From: Sarcomyxa edulis
Taxonomy: Eukaryota > Basidiomycota > Agaricomycetes > Agaricales > Mycenaceae
Reading direction: 5' to 3'
Length of the DNA: 64,000 bases
Assembly: GCA_009761415.1 (NCBI GenBank)
Contig: QUOL01000005.1
Coordinates: forward strand, 744,001 to 808,000
Both the position numbers and the translations under genes were made by a program. Numbering within the stretch: position 1 is the stretch's first letter; each line of letters begins with the position of its first letter. The notes beneath the pieces are model-generated. The model was not told the origin of the DNA, ran no database searches, and saw only the letters and a program-made list of their open reading frames with translations. Below are positions 11,115-24,414 of the stretch, one piece after another.

Positions 11115-11424
11115 TGTATACCTTACTTTTGTATCACGAACTTAAAGGGAGTTGGCAAGAACGAAAGTCAATTCAGGTTTCACCGATCGCGAATCGATAC
11201 CTCTGTATCGTTATCGATAATAACCGATACGGACGTCCATGTGCGTTCGGGATAATCGGACGAAGAAAAACAATCTGCGTGCAGGTCAATTGTCATTATG
11301 GTATACCTCTCTGGAAGATAAAGACATAACATATAAGAAACGAAAATCCATATCCCATCTCGAACCCTTCCCTACCCCTCTACTGTCGGGAGCACTTTGA
11401 CTCCTTCGTCTCCTCCTCTGATCT
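11115..11424. other. short intergenic
   Basis: About 310 bp lies between the start of the acetyltransferase and the stop of RER1. It must hold the promoter of the former and the 3' end of the latter. I see no clear motif. Confidence 0.4.
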
Positions 11425-12685
11425 CTACTTGCTCCCATTCCCATATCTCATCTTCCGTCCAATATCGAATGGGACGTATTTGTATTTTATCATGTGTCTG
11501 TGGGGAACGAAGATAATGAGTTAGCTCGGTGTTTTGGAGAGCAAATCGAATCGAACGGAAGGGCATGACACGAAGCCAAACAGAAACCCATTTTATCGAG
11601 AGAGAAAACACTCACACAACCTGTCTTCGCATCGTCAATGCAAACAGAACCAGGAAATAGACCACCAAGATTGGCCAGTATACCGGTACGTCGAATAGAC
11701 TTGAGGAGGTGCATAGGATTGCAAGTATCGTTGCGCGCGTCGAGGAGAGCCTGGATAGACAGTCAAGTTCGTCAGAAGGTTGCCTTTTTACTGGGGAGGA
11801 TGGGGAGAGAAGAAGGAAAATGTGTGATCGGCGAAGCAGTTTGGGAAGTATAATCCAGCACCGATACAATAATAAGATAAGGCGGCGGAATCAGTGGAAA
11901 TGAGCGGGGGAAGAGGAAGAAAACGGAGGGAAAGAACATGGGAGGTCTATACAGATAAAAGAACGAACCAAAATTGCCATTCGGGTAGCCTCCTCACGAA
12001 GGGCCTGAATTCGTCGTCGCGTGAACTTGGCAATGGGGAAGCGGATTCTGTGGTTGAGAATGCGATTTTTTGACGAGGTAGAGGAAAGATGCTTAGTATA
12101 TGGTTCTGCATGTCTAAAGGAATGAAGCAACGCAGATGAGTGACTAACCTCCGTTTGCACCATCCCCACCTTCCTCAATCTCATCCGCGAGGAGGTCTTC
12201 CTGTAATGATGGGTCGAATTTTGGTTGCAAAAATGCAAGAAGGAGATTGAGAATGTAGATGGCGTGCGCGTCTGGTCATGAACAAGATCATAAATACTGC
12301 GCAGTTGAGCTACGAGAAAGAACGATACTCACAGCATACTAAGAACAACGGAGACAATAGTTTGATAGTCAGCCTGCGTGCGAGCCTGACATATATCATA
12401 AAAGAGCGTTCTAACCAATGTACCACTGGAAACCGAAACAATCAGTTACCTGCTCGCAAGTATTCGAGAAAAAAGCATAAAACGTACGCCTTGTGCCAAA
12501 ACAATTCTAACAAAGAAGACGACCAAGAGACCAGCGGTAGCCAGCCAACGGTTAAGAGTATGTGGCGTCCAACGGTCGAGAATCTGCTGGTATGATCTAT
12601 GCAATTTTGTATAATGAGTTGAGAGGGCGGATAAGGGAGAGCTGGACGGGTCGGCGCCGTTTCCAGTGTCTGAAGAGGACATCAT
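11425..12685 (-). CDS. RER1: Rer1, Golgi-to-ER retrieval receptor, 207 aa, 7 exons
   Basis: The product retrieves ER membrane proteins from the early Golgi. Exons are 12685-12488, 12425-12416, 12338-12333, 12271-12149, 12047-11969, 11750-11616 and 11497-11425, summing to exactly 208 codons. Family motifs appear in order: [16 protein letters not shown], then a membrane segment ending [82 protein letters not shown] and [13 protein letters not shown]. Exons 2 (10 nt, TGGTACATTG) and 3 (6 nt, TATGCT) are micro-exons; without both, the conserved GWYIVCYA segment cannot be built. The start at 12685 is an ATGATG pair; either ATG could serve. Confidence 0.92.
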
Positions 12686-15327
12686 GGCAGTCCTTCAGCT
12701 GATACTAGTCGTTAGGCGCGTAGAGGCGTGTTGGTGGGCGCAAGGTCCAGACGGTTTGTGATACTTGTTGGTCGCTGTGCAAGTTGACGGGAGCTCGACG
12801 TGTTGGACGATGAGCTCGACGTGTTCGACTTTAAGCGGAGTTGATCGGAGTCTAGAGTTCTGTGCCGAGCTGTTGCCGCCCATCCGAGTCGCCTCCAAAA
12901 ACGCTCTTTGAGCTTCAATTTCCTTCACTCCTGCAGTTCTGCCCTCACCGGGATCGTTCTCGTTTTCCACTGGTACTGTCGCTGAGATCTGATACTAAAA
13001 TCAGACTGAGTGACTTGTTTCAGCTGGAGACGATTCAATACCGCTCTTGGCTTACACTCCTCAACAAAGGCCATTTATGCAACTGACATGCTGACAGACA
13101 AAGTTTACCGTTGCTTTATAGCTTATATTTCTGAGGATACCATCTAGGACTCTCCTCGAACTCTCCGGTGAGCACTGGAGTGACTTTATAGTCGCGGTCA
13201 AAGGCTTGCTGATAGCACGAGGTCGTCCTCTCCAAATGCCCCTCCATCTCTCGAATCAGGATTCCAATTTTCGACGCGTCTCAACGCGTCTACATGCCTA
13301 TTCCGTGCTTTTATATCATCGAGAAACTAGAAAGAGGTACACGATAATATTTTTCATGACATTGATCAAGCTAATGTGAAGCTTTTGTACGAAAGTAATG
13401 TTAAATTTTTTCCTCCTCAGGCTGGGTCTGGCCTTATAACCTGACGAGAATGGCATTCTCTTCTGATCAGTGAAGAAGTTTTTGCGTCTTACTGCGCACT
13501 CTTCGAATAATTGGCGAGTCATCCTCTGCCTCCTCAGCGGTTCTCTCTCTACTCCCCCACTTTTTCCGTGCACACTTTCTTTTCTAGCATAATCCGCTCC
13601 GATATCGCTGCCCTTCAATGGAGTACTCTCTAGTGATCCTTCCCATTACACACTAGACTTACTACGTATGAAAATGCGACACTTCGACGCAGAAGCTGCA
13701 TCGATTTGTCGCTCTCCCCTTCGTACTGCGCAACCGAAGTCATTCACCATGTATGCCAGTCCACTTCACATCTTGTACTAGCCATGACTGCGGGTGCAAA
13801 TTTATCTTAGGCTTATGTTTCATAACCTACTCGATGTTATACTTTCACCACTTACTTCCACTTACTCCTAGGCTATCCCTGAGCCACGCACACTTACGAG
13901 CTCGTGGATCCACTTATTCCACCCTTCCCTCCCTGTCGACGTTGCTCATCCTCCCTGAGACTTATGCTGACTCTTCCCTTACCAGACCGTCGGACGTCAA
14001 CAAGACAGTGGGGAAGAAAGGTGCAACGATAACAGGCCCTCCCACAATCAAGTCGAGTGCTACCCTCGGAGCTCTTTTTGGTCATGAAATCCTGCACAAC
14101 AACAACTCGGGAATCACCATCGCTATTATCCTTGCTGCCGAACACCCGGATAAGGCGTGGAGGAGGGCTGTACGAAGGGCGCTAAGTAGACGTCTTTTCC
14201 TTTTCCGCTAGAGAAAAAGCATGACCTGTAAGTCCATATACAGTCATTTTGGTGAGATAACTAATTGTTTCAACTTTTCCCTCGAGGATGAGATCTCTCC
14301 GATATCAATCCGTCTATTTATGCGGACTACACCACAGTCTCCCATACATAACCCACCGACTTTTCCATCGAGGGAACCCATGATAGCATGGGCGTTCCGC
14401 ATTTCCTCCTCACCTTCCTCATCCCCATAAATCTCTTTCCCCATTCTCCATCGTCATTTTCCCAAACCAGGTCCAGGGAACCGGAGAGGCTTCCCATTTT
14501 CTTTCTTCTCAATTCGAACGATCTAATCCAGATTGATTTTCAGAAGAAGACTATAAAGTCCGTTTCCCCGAGCCAACATGCTCATGTCACGATCTGATGA
14601 TTCTGGCATTCCCGTTAAAGTGATTTGTTTGTCTCTAGTACCCAGCGCTGATGTCTCGTGTTGCCGGTGTGGCTTGCACGTTTTGCTCCCTCGGAGAAGG
14701 GAAGGCCCCTTGATAGGAAGAAGGAACATATCCCTCTTATCGTACCTATCATGACATGATCTCCTAGGATCCCGTGTATATGGTGTGGTGTTATCAAACC
14801 AAGCGTTTTACACGCCTACATGAGCGCGCTAAAGACCCGAGAAAGACAGCTCAGAACGGCGCTGACTTTCTTTAGGCTTGAGGATATCGACTTCAAGCTT
14901 AAGAGGGTGCAAAAGAGAGGGGAATCGAGTTGGATGGCCATATAATGCATGAGCCATCCAAGCAAAAAAGCAGTCCAGTATATTTCAACACTCTCATGGG
15001 CAATGCAACCAAACCCCCCTCCAGGCGTACGCATATAGAAGTAAAAAAGAAAAAAAAAAAGACGAGATCGAGGAAACGAGGAAGACTATAATGCTTAGGC
15101 CAACGGGAAAGAGCAATCAATATGTACTACAACGCGATAACTTTATAACGTATGGGGTCCGCGATTTTTGTGGTGTGTATGTGTGTGTATAACAAGAGCA
15201 AGAGAGTTTGAGAAGAGAAGAAATTGAGAGCTTACAATCACATCGACGTAGACCTTCTGCTTGCTCGAACAGAATTGGTCAGTATTTCATCTCGCCCATC
15301 GAAATGTATGATCTAGAGATTCCCTTC
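12686..15327. other. gene-poor region
   Basis: Several ORFs of 60-150 codons exist (for example plus 13753-14211, minus 12970-12695), but none shows family motifs, biased composition or a plausible intron series. ACGCGT words occur near 13276 and 13285. The first few hundred bases must contain the RER1 promoter. Confidence 0.4.
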
Positions 15328-17624
15328 TCATGCAGCGATAGCGACAGGTTTCGATTCTTCCTTCTTGCTCGCTGCCGCCTCTGCATCTTTGACGGCCTTT
15401 TCCGCCTGACTCTTCTTCTCCTCAATTTCCTTCATCTGTTGCTCTAGCTTTGCCTTCACACCCAACCCCGCACTGGGGCTATTGAAGGTCACACTTCGAT
15501 GCGGACTCGGCCCACCCATCGAGCCAGCTTCAGGCGTCTGCACGTTCACCAACGGCGCGCTGGTCGACAGTCCACGATGGAACGTCGAGGGAAGCACACG
15601 ACCTTCAGGGTGTTGGAATGGGCACGTCGCACGAGTGCAACCGGCACCGAATCGGCATTGTTGTGCAAAATGATTCGTTTGAGGTCGGGGTGGGTGAGCG
15701 AAGCTGCAGTTCGATCGTGTACAAGCGACGCCGAATCGACATGGGATCTGACCGCCACCGTTGCTAAGGTTGTTATGAGAAGAACCGTCCGTTGACTGGG
15801 GTGTGGGGTTTGGGGGTGGTTGTTCTGCGGCTAGATACAGAGTCAGTGTCAAATGAAGACAGGGAGTTTCAAGGCTGTGGCTTACCCTGTGGATTGAGGA
15901 CGGCCGGACTAACATGAGCCTTGATACAATCCTTATCCTTGCAATCCTTGCCCTTGTCGCAAGCCTCGTTGCTCAACACGACACCACTTTCTGCCGTTGC
16001 GACTGGTGACGGGTGCGAGTACCGACAGTGCGCGTTCGTACATTTTAGTCCAAACTTGCACAGCGTGGGCGATTGTGGTCTTTCGGGCAAGACAAAGCCG
16101 AGACGTTGTTGAGATTGATTGATGGAGGCTGAGGAGAGAACGTTGGCTGTGGAAGACGACGGATTGATAGTGGTGGTAGCAATTGTCGGCGTAGGTGCAG
16201 CGATTTTGAGCGCTTGCGAAGAAGCGGCTGCGTTACTGGTCGAAGCTTCAGAGTTGTTTGGGATAGATGATGATGGGGCGTGGCCTCTCCCTCTACCCAT
16301 ACCTCTTCCCCTACCACTCCCTCTTCCTCTGCCGCTACCATTAGTCCCAGCATTCATATTATTGTTACCCATCTGCGGCGAGCCATTGAACCCGTTCATG
16401 CCACCTTGAGGAGGGAACATCCCCATATCCCCTCCTTGCATGACACCCTGCATAGGGAACCCAGCCGGAGCACCAAACTGAGCTGCAGGATTGATCATCC
16501 CCATCGACGAAGCCATTTGCGCCATCAACGCCATTTGGTTCATCATCATCTCCTGTAGCATCAGAGGATTCGCCATACCCGCCATGTTGTTCATATCCAT
16601 GCCCATACCCGGGAACCCGCCAGCAGCCATAATCATATTAGGATCTGGGGATCCGTTCACGATGTTGTCTATTCGGGCTTGGATATCATCATGCGGGAAA
16701 CCGTTAGGTCCTCCACCGTTGTTGCTGTTGTTACTCCGCACTGGACCCGCAGGACCTACACGATCAAGCAGACTTCGAGTATTGGCGCCTGGGATAGAGC
16801 TTCCGTCACGAAGCATGGCTCGAGGTCCTGTTGGGAGTTCGGTACGTCTGGATTTGCTTGGGGGGCCGCTGCCTGGGGAGGGAGAACGAGCAGATGCTGG
16901 GCGTTTTTGCGCTGTGGGGGAAGTCGAGGGGAGAGCTTGCGAAAGGGCTTGTTGATAAACGCCGTTACGTGGCGTGTGTGCTGTTCGTCGTGAAGGATCG
17001 TTGACTAGGTGTGGAGGAAGATCCCGAACGGGCGCTGCTGCTGGCTCAGAAGGTCGTTCGGAAGTTGATGGTTGTGAGGGAAGAGGCACTTCAGATTCTG
17101 CTGCACCCTTTGCTGCTTCAACGAATAACCAGTCGGTGAAGCTACTGTCTGTGGCGCTAGTTAGTACACCAAGATCCGGGGATGAATAACAAATCGACCT
17201 ACCAAAGTCAGATCCAATGACTGTAGTGGACAAGTAGATGGTCAACCGAAGAAGAGAGGAGCGAACTGCATGAGACTCACGATCTTCTAGCTCGCTAGTG
17301 ATTTGGGCTGCAAAGAGTGGTGAGTATAGAAAAGGCATGTCGGGGTCGTTCAGTTCATTTACCTGCAGTCTTGTTATTGATGATCATTATTGTGATGTAC
17401 TCCGCCATAACTGGGTCTGATTCGAGGCACATAAGCACGATAAGTATTCTTCAAAGGTGGATGGCGACTCACCAGCATCAGGACTATAGCCCCGTTTCGT
17501 GAGTTCATCCTGAATGGCAATCTTCGACGAAAATGAGTGAAAAAAGACAGGCTCTGAGCCAAAACGAAGTATATACCTGTAGAGCAGAAGCACGGTCTGT
17601 ACCAATAGTAAGGCCAAAGGGCAT
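15328..17624 (-). CDS. NAB2/ZC3H14-like nuclear poly(A)-binding CCCH protein, 653 aa
   Basis: Exons 17624-17577, 17521-17473, 17416-17363, 17307-17281, 17220-17203, 17148-15886 and 15830-15328 sum to 654 codons. The N-terminus (IAIQDELTKRGYSPDADPVM, EYITIMIINNKTA, ELEDLIGSDFDSSFTDWLF) is the helical PWI-like fold of Nab2. The middle is Pro/Ser-rich with a Met/Gly/Gln-rich stretch and an RGRGSGRGRGMGRGRG box. Four CCCH fingers follow: CKFGLKCTNAHCRYSH, CDKGKDCKDKDCIKAH, CRFGVACTRSNCSFAH and CRFGAGCTRATCPFQH. A coiled coil rich in Glu/Lys ends the protein. Nab2 binds poly(A) tails and controls their length and mRNA export. Exon 5 is only 18 nt and exon 4 is 27 nt. Confidence 0.9.
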
Positions 17625-19763
17625 ATTGGATGAGTCCTAGTGGAATTGTTGGATGTCGAGGTGAACGACGAGCGCAAGCGATGATTCATTCTCCGCCAGC
17701 AGAAGCTGTTCACGTTATGGGCGCTTGTTGAATAGACGCCTCTTAGATGCCCTCCTCCTGCTGCTCAACCGTCATCACATACCAGGTCTTCACTATCAGC
17801 ACTCAGTAGTTTCTGATGATTATCAATTCTCGCATTCGTATCCAACAAAAATTAGCGAAAATGGTCCCGATTTGACGGAGTTGTGTTCGAGCAGAAAAAA
17901 TCCCATTTTTCTTTGGCTTCAGTACATGCCTCGGTGATACTCACTCTCAGTAATATTCGTATTTTCAACCTCTCATGAAATAGAATGTGTTCTCTAGCTC
18001 TAATGCCCACCCTGGTCCTCGGGTTCGTGCCGTTTTTTGCTTGGAAAGCGTCGAGCCGCGCACGTCTTTAATTGCCCAACTTCATCGGCGAGCGCTGGAA
18101 GGATTTGGGCCCGAAATTTTCTGTCTCGGGGTGCTCGGTAGTCCCGGGCGGATTGATTTGAACAAAGATGGTCGACAACGACATTAAACATTCCACAGGA
18201 CTGCCCTTGCGGCCATCTGATGGATCTGAATATCCATGGCTTGTCGTCGACGATGCGGACCGATCGCATACTAAGACGAAAGGAAGGACTGTCTGGGCGC
18301 TGTGGAAAGCCCCTTGTAATCCTCCGATCTGGGTGCTGCCTTCTGAGCTCGGATGGATCTTGCTGTAATGGTTTTCAAATTCATGCTATATAAGTACCTT
18401 CGAAGAGCTTCCGTAGGACATCTTTGTTGAACTTGAGGCGGGCTCGTGGATATTATCTGACTCCATCACTACGACTGCTGTCTGGAGGATTTGACGGTGG
18501 CTTGCATGAACGTGTGGCGCACAGAAGGAGGTTGACTATCTAAGAACCTGTATACTCCAGAACCATCGTCTTCGAAACTTAAACTTCTTGACTAGTAGAG
18601 GAAGCTAATAATGGATCTGGCTGCAATGTAGAGACAATGAGAGACACAAAACAATCTCGATAACTTCAGAGCGTTACAAACGAAAACAGGTAAGTAGCTA
18701 ATAGACTAAGTAATACAGACGATATAGGCAAAAGTGTCCAGCTCCCCCAGAAGGATGCTACAGATCAAGAATCGTAACGGTTTGAAAGGGGTATGCACAC
18801 GGTGGAATGGAAAACGAGGACCGGTGAGTAGAGTAAGGAAAGAGCACGGTGTAGAAAACTTGAGCGACGATAACAAGAACAGGTACAATGCACAGCGACG
18901 ATAACAAAGAAACGAGCACGGCAGACGGATGACTAATTAATACTAGCGATAAAGCTGCGACGATAACGAGATAGCGAGGAAAGGAAAGCCAGAGGAGAGA
19001 AATTGCGCAGGACAGAATATGTCGGTCGGAAGTCAAGAACAACCCGATTCAAGAGCGATGTCGACAACGGTTGCATAGATGTGTCAGCCAATGAGTGGTG
19101 AGGGAGACGATCAGCGGTCGGATGAGAGTAGGTAGGGGGAGGTGGAGGAGTGGAGGATAGGGAAGAGGGGAAGTAAGGAAGGGGCAGGGTGGGGATGTGG
19201 TGGGTGGGGATGGATGATGGGATGGATGATGGGATGGATGATGATGGGAATGGGAGGGAAAGGGGGAGGTAGAAAGGGAGGTGAATGAAAGGGAGCGCTG
19301 ATCAGGGCGGGAAGGGGATGACGAGCTGACATTGGCTGACATCGGCCGGCGTGTCAACGCAGGCGACGAGAATCGCAACAGAATGATATCGGGATAGTGC
19401 CGGGAAAGCAGGTCCGACGACGAGAACGGCGACAAAACGATGAAGAGACATAATACCGACGACGAGAGACGTTGCGACTGGGAATAGAAGATGAGGATAA
19501 ACGAATCGGTAGGAGTAAATGATGACGGCGACGCGATGAAGTTGTCCGTGGATATGGCATAATTCATAAAAGTTTTGCAAAGGGGGCCGGTCCAACAGAA
19601 GGATCCGTCGCGAAGTGCGGGCGGATAGGAATAGGTGAGACTCGGAATGTCGACGGAGAGACGCTAATTGCTCGACAAATCCGAGAAATCCCTAGGGTTC
19701 TAGATGTTCAGAACATTGCATAAAGAGAGAAGTTGAGAGACGAACCCCTCACAATGACATGGA
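17625..19763. other. gene-poor region with GGATGAT tract
   Basis: No gene is recognised. At about 19200-19250 the plus strand carries a degenerate tandem repeat of GGATGATGGGAT. Long minus-strand ORFs over it (19049-19567) are Ser/Pro/His-rich products of this simple sequence and are not accepted as genes. Confidence 0.45.
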
Positions 19764-21284
19764 TCAGCACTTCTTCTTCCGATTCTTCTTCTCCGGCTCT
19801 GGATCCGAGTAGAAATTGGCCCAATCCTCGCTCGTGAGGTTCCACCCGTGCTTCAGGTCGTAGTGGCGATCCAGGGCATCCTTGCGGCGAGCGTCGTAGC
19901 GGTGGTCGCACCAATAGCAGTACCATTTGGTCGGTCCGCTGTGGATTGAGTCGTTGTGCCGTTTGAGGCCGCCTGAATTTCGAGTGAACCCTTCTTGGCA
20001 GAGTTCACACCAAAATGCCTGTACCCCCTTCTGCTTCTTTCCTACCCCCTTCCGGCCACTCGAGCGACCCTTGGACTCGTAGTCGTCCGACACGTCCTCC
20101 ATCTCCTCATCCTCAGCCTCCTCATCCTCCTCAACCTGAACAGCAGGTGCGCGGCGCGTCCCGGAAGCCTTAGACGCGAGACGTTCGGAAGAGAACGCGA
20201 GGAGGTCGGCGTTCTCCTCCATCTGGCATCTCCAAGTCTTCTCCCGGGCTTTGATAGCTGCGTGCCTCGACGGACGAGTCCAAGGCTCAAACTCTTGATT
20301 CGCGCCGCTTGATGTTGACGGAGCGGGAGATGTGGGTCCAGTCAGAGGGGGCGAAGAAAGAGCTGGACGAGCCTTGGGTTTGGGTTTGGGTTTGGGTTTG
20401 GGTTTAGAACCCGATGCACCCTTGGAAAGGGATGAGCGTGTCTTTGGGATCGATGAGCGCCCTTTGGGACGAGACGGGCCGGGCGATGGATGACGAGATG
20501 GAGCGGGTGAGATGTGCGACGGAGGCGACGCAGAACGAGATGCCAAAGAGGATGAATGAGACTGAGGGGAGGTCGTAACATCAGGAAGGGCGTCGTACGA
20601 AGGCAGCAGAGGTGAGTGCACTGGGGAAAGGGGAGAGCAATCCATGAAAGTAGGGGAATACGAGGCGGAGTACATCGATGCAGGAGATAGCGTTGGGGTA
20701 TGAGTGAATTCATAGGTGAAATACCCATCAGGCAAAGAAAGGGAGCTGAACGTGTTGGAGAAACCAGCCCGCAAGCCCCCGGTGAGATCTTGAAAACCGT
20801 CAGTGGGGAGCGGTTCTCCGATGGAAATGGGGGATAAATCTGGGGAGGATGGCGCTGAAGCGATGATTATCGAGGCTATTTCTGATGGCGTATCGAGGCC
20901 TTCCAAAGGAGGCGGAGACGTTCGATCGAACCAAGCGCTTGGCGGCTGATGAGCAAGAGGTAAGGTTAGTAGAACAACGGACGATCTGTGCTGATCGACA
21001 ATGATTTATGAGGATCAACGCACGGGGAACGTGGGTCCAAACTGGTCGTCGAGGGGGTCAAATAGGATGGAGGATTGCCATCTCTCGATGCCCTGAGGCA
21101 GAGACAAGACCAGGTTGGGATCTGCTAACCTGCAGACAACAATGACAATGAATACGAGATCAGATAGATGACGATGTAATACGATGATAACATACATAGC
21201 TTGAATCGACTCCTTGTCGAACGTGAAGTTTGATTCTGAGAGAGAGAGAGAAAGGTCGCGGAGGGGGTGATTTGTGTAGTTCAT
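19764..21284 (-). CDS. two-finger C2H2 zinc-finger protein, 458 aa
   Basis: Exons 21284-21196, 21129-21024 and 20945-19764 sum to 459 codons. The N-terminal ~250 residues are Ser/Pro-rich and disordered, with a KPKPKPKPKPK run encoded by a GGGTTT-like hexamer repeat. An acidic EDEEAEDEEMED stretch precedes two C-terminal C2H2 fingers: CELCQEGFTRNSGGLKRH..H (C-x2-C-x12-H-x5-H) and CYWCDHRYDARRKDALDRH..H (C-x2-C-x12-H-x4-H). The tail ends in basic KKNRKKKC. This is the usual layout of fungal sequence-specific regulators. The target is unknown and I assign no name. Confidence 0.85.
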
Positions 21285-24200
21285 GGTGGATGTTGGGAGA
21301 GAGGTGAGAGAAGAACAAGAGCGATCTACGGCTTTATTTAACTGGGCGCTATTATTAAGCTGTAAGGTATTGTATACCATGGTGGGTCCACTCCCCACGC
21401 TGTTCACGTGGATCAAATCTAGAGGAGAAGATCTGGAGTATCGCGATGAACTCGCTGACCAGAGGTAAGCATCCAAACCGTTAGATCTCCAGAGTCTCTC
21501 CCTTTTGCAAGTATTTTCGACAGCACAAAATCAGTTCCAGACGCCTCGTTGCACGAAAAGGATGCCCGTCGCTGCTCGTGGCGGGAACAGCCGGCTTCTC
21601 CAGCGCTTGCCTTCAGGGTTCTCATAGACGGCAATGCACCGGCATGTAGTAGCATCGTGGTCCGCCTGCCCTGGGGATGCAATAAAAGACCAAGCCCCGC
21701 CGTCGGGTCTGACCTGCCTAATTGGGCCATGTCACTTGAGAAGTCCTACCCACGATACCTCGATAAAACCTGGGAGTTTCTAGCACGGAAAGAACCCATC
21801 AAATACGGTTCGGTGTCGGGCTACTGCAGATAGACGCTCGACTCATGAAATCAAATTATAGACGACTCACTCACTACAAATGCAGCCACAAGAATCCCAG
21901 CAGCCGGATAAATTGCCGTCGCACATTTTCTCTATACTGCCAAAAGGAATTAGCGACACTAGGCTGCAGCTCGGAGTTAATGCAATCAGTAGGCAGTGGA
22001 ACCGCCATCTAGCCAGAACGGTATTCCTTGTAAGTGCAGGAAGGAGAGATTAAGGTTTGTAACCTACTCAAGTCACAGTAGTATTGTGACTTGACTGGGT
22101 ACGAACTGTCACATCGAGTTACGATAATGATGGTTTGTGAGATTGCGCTGGATTCACGCGCCGTCATGCTGATCATCGAGCAGTCCGTCAACCTACTATA
22201 TCATCAATTAGGGCGACGATGACCATAGACCACCTGAGTTCAAAAGGACGTGCCTCACCATATTGATACTATCTATCTCAATCAGGTCTATGTCTGAGTC
22301 CAGGGTCTCCAGAGTCCACGGAGGTAAGTGCGTCCTCATACACAAAGCTATGAAAGAAAATCGGAGCCGAGTACCACACTGCTTCAATTAGTGTAAACAT
22401 TTTTGGGGACCGACCCAGAACGAAGAAAAACAGACGGAAACTCGAATAACTCGAGAAAGGGTTGATTTTGGTGCATCTGCAGGCAATAAAAATCGTTGAG
22501 AAACACGAAAGTAGTGGAGAATAAGGCGGCAATTCACCTGTATTCTCAGCTAACCGTTGTCCCGATTTTCAGCGAACATCCTCAGGTTCTTTAGTGAGAT
22601 ATAATGTGATGCCAATTGCCTACAGCTGCTCGTGATGTTTTCCTTCGCTGGTAGCTGAATCGTGACAGATCACGCCGTACCCAGATCCCAAAAGGCCCAA
22701 TCAATATACGCATTGAGTTCATCCTGAGATATGTTATTCCATCACCGCCAACAGATAAAGTTATATGGCGTTGATCACAAGGCATATCGCGATGATGTGA
22801 AGTCGAGATTTTGGAGCGAGTAATTAGCGCTCGTCTGTCAAGGAGAGGCCTTGCAACACGATCAGAATCAGCATCACTATAAAGATAACGAGAACAACAG
22901 TAAAGCAATAAGGATACTTGTGGAAACTCACCAATGAGCCAATGACAATGCTTCGAAGTAATATGCTGTGGCTGCAAAGAAGCTCGACGATAGTGCGTCA
23001 TACCGAGCATGCCCGTGGTATGAGAAAATCGATGGTGAAATCGATGGGAAATAAGCAACCTAAAAGTATGGCGGGAGTTCGGACATTCTGGGCCCGAGCA
23101 CAAGCGAGTACAATGGCCTGGAGTCTATGTCCACGATACAAGGAGGAAATCAGCATCACAATGGGGAGACACACAATTGGACCGGATCTAAAGGTTGCAG
23201 ATAACATGAGACGATACGGATTTTCTGGTGCTGCCACGATCCTAATTATCACCCCAAAATTCAATCAACGTCGACTTCCTCGAGTCCGAAGTATCAAGTG
23301 GATTAGTGCGAGTTACTGGGCGAAAATCAGGAACACGCACAGGACTCGAGACGGCCGCTCAAGACCCATCATACCCGCTCATGGATAGATACGTAAGGCT
23401 AATAAAAGCCAGCCTCATGAAACGTGCATTTTTCTTTTGCGCTGGGCGATGTGAACGTTTGAACGGCAAGTATGAGTCTGTATGACATTCGCCATGCGCG
23501 ACTGACTCAGAACGCTAATTGCACCTGCCTCGCTGGACAGCAACGAGAAATTGGTTAGACCAAATGCTATTTGCATGAGGCATGCCCTGAGACTATCATT
23601 TCTCCAAGGGTTGAGACTGAAGGTCGGTCGCGGCGGGTAGAACGGACACCTAGCCTCGACGCAGAGAGGATGGTGAGATAGGGGTGAGAGATGCGTTGGA
23701 AGGCGCTCTTACCTCAATAGACAACTCCGAAGATTTCCAAGAACCCGAAGCTTTCGTCGGGCCTAGTGCGTGTAAACTTGGACTTTGGCAGAGACGCTAG
23801 AAGTGCGCAGAATTACATGAGCGAACTCCGACGAAGCTCGGGCGGACCGGATAGGATACGACATGGTGCACTGTTCGATTGTGTACTTATTTGAAGATCA
23901 AGCCTCAAAGTCACAAGACGATAAGGAAACCCTTCGTACTATGGAAGGCTCGCTAACGCGATATCGTCTAGAACTGATGTTGGTTGCGTCGTCCCTGAGA
24001 GCTGTGGAAAGAACACCCATGTGCAGCATATGTAGAAAACAGCGAGATCGTCAGGCGATAAGGAATACGCACCTTCACTGAGACTGAAAGTTAGCTGCGG
24101 ATAGACGCCCAGGGGAGACGGAAGAGGAATTCGACTCCGCGGGTGCGCGGGGGCATTTCTTCGATGTATTCTACAGATAAAAAAGATGTATGAATGGTTC

Positions 24201-24414
24201 ACATGCTGATAAATGTTGTGGAGAGAAGACCTCTCACCTGGAGCTATGTCCTCAAGAAACAACAGTCGAAGAGCCTTACGACTTGTGTAAATATCTGGTA
24301 ACCTGCGAGGAAAGAAAGATAATTCAGATATATAGGGTATGGCATACCATAATACATTGGGTATAACGGAGTTCGATGAGATCATATCGGCAAACCGTCC
24401 TCGACAGAACACTC
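21285..24414. other. gene-poor region
   Basis: No gene could be supported. A minus-strand frame at 23264-22998 is hydrophobic. A minus-strand open stretch around 24310-24110 (DIYTSRKALRLLFLEDIAP, then after a plausible intron EYIEEMPPRTRGVEFLFRLP) looks protein-like and may be 3' exons of the coiled-coil gene upstream, but I could not join it with confidence. Confidence 0.4.

Noticed and set aside
13753..14211. 152-codon plus-strand ORF
   Set aside because: No motif, no homologous pattern known to me, and an opposing ORF of similar quality on the other strand.
19049..19567. 172-codon minus-strand ORF rich in His/Pro/Ser
   Set aside because: Product of the GGATGATGGGAT simple repeat; composition alone explains the open frame.
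20373..20406. GGGTTT repeats resembling a telomeric tract
   Set aside because: They encode an in-frame KPKPKPK run inside an exon of the C2H2 gene, are few, and do not match the fungal TTAGGG unit.
22998..23264. Hydrophobic minus-strand ORF, considered as part of a pheromone receptor
   Set aside because: No receptor signature residues could be found and no intron series extends it.
22918..23388. 156-codon plus-strand ORF
   Set aside because: Basic, motif-free product with competing ORFs on the opposite strand.
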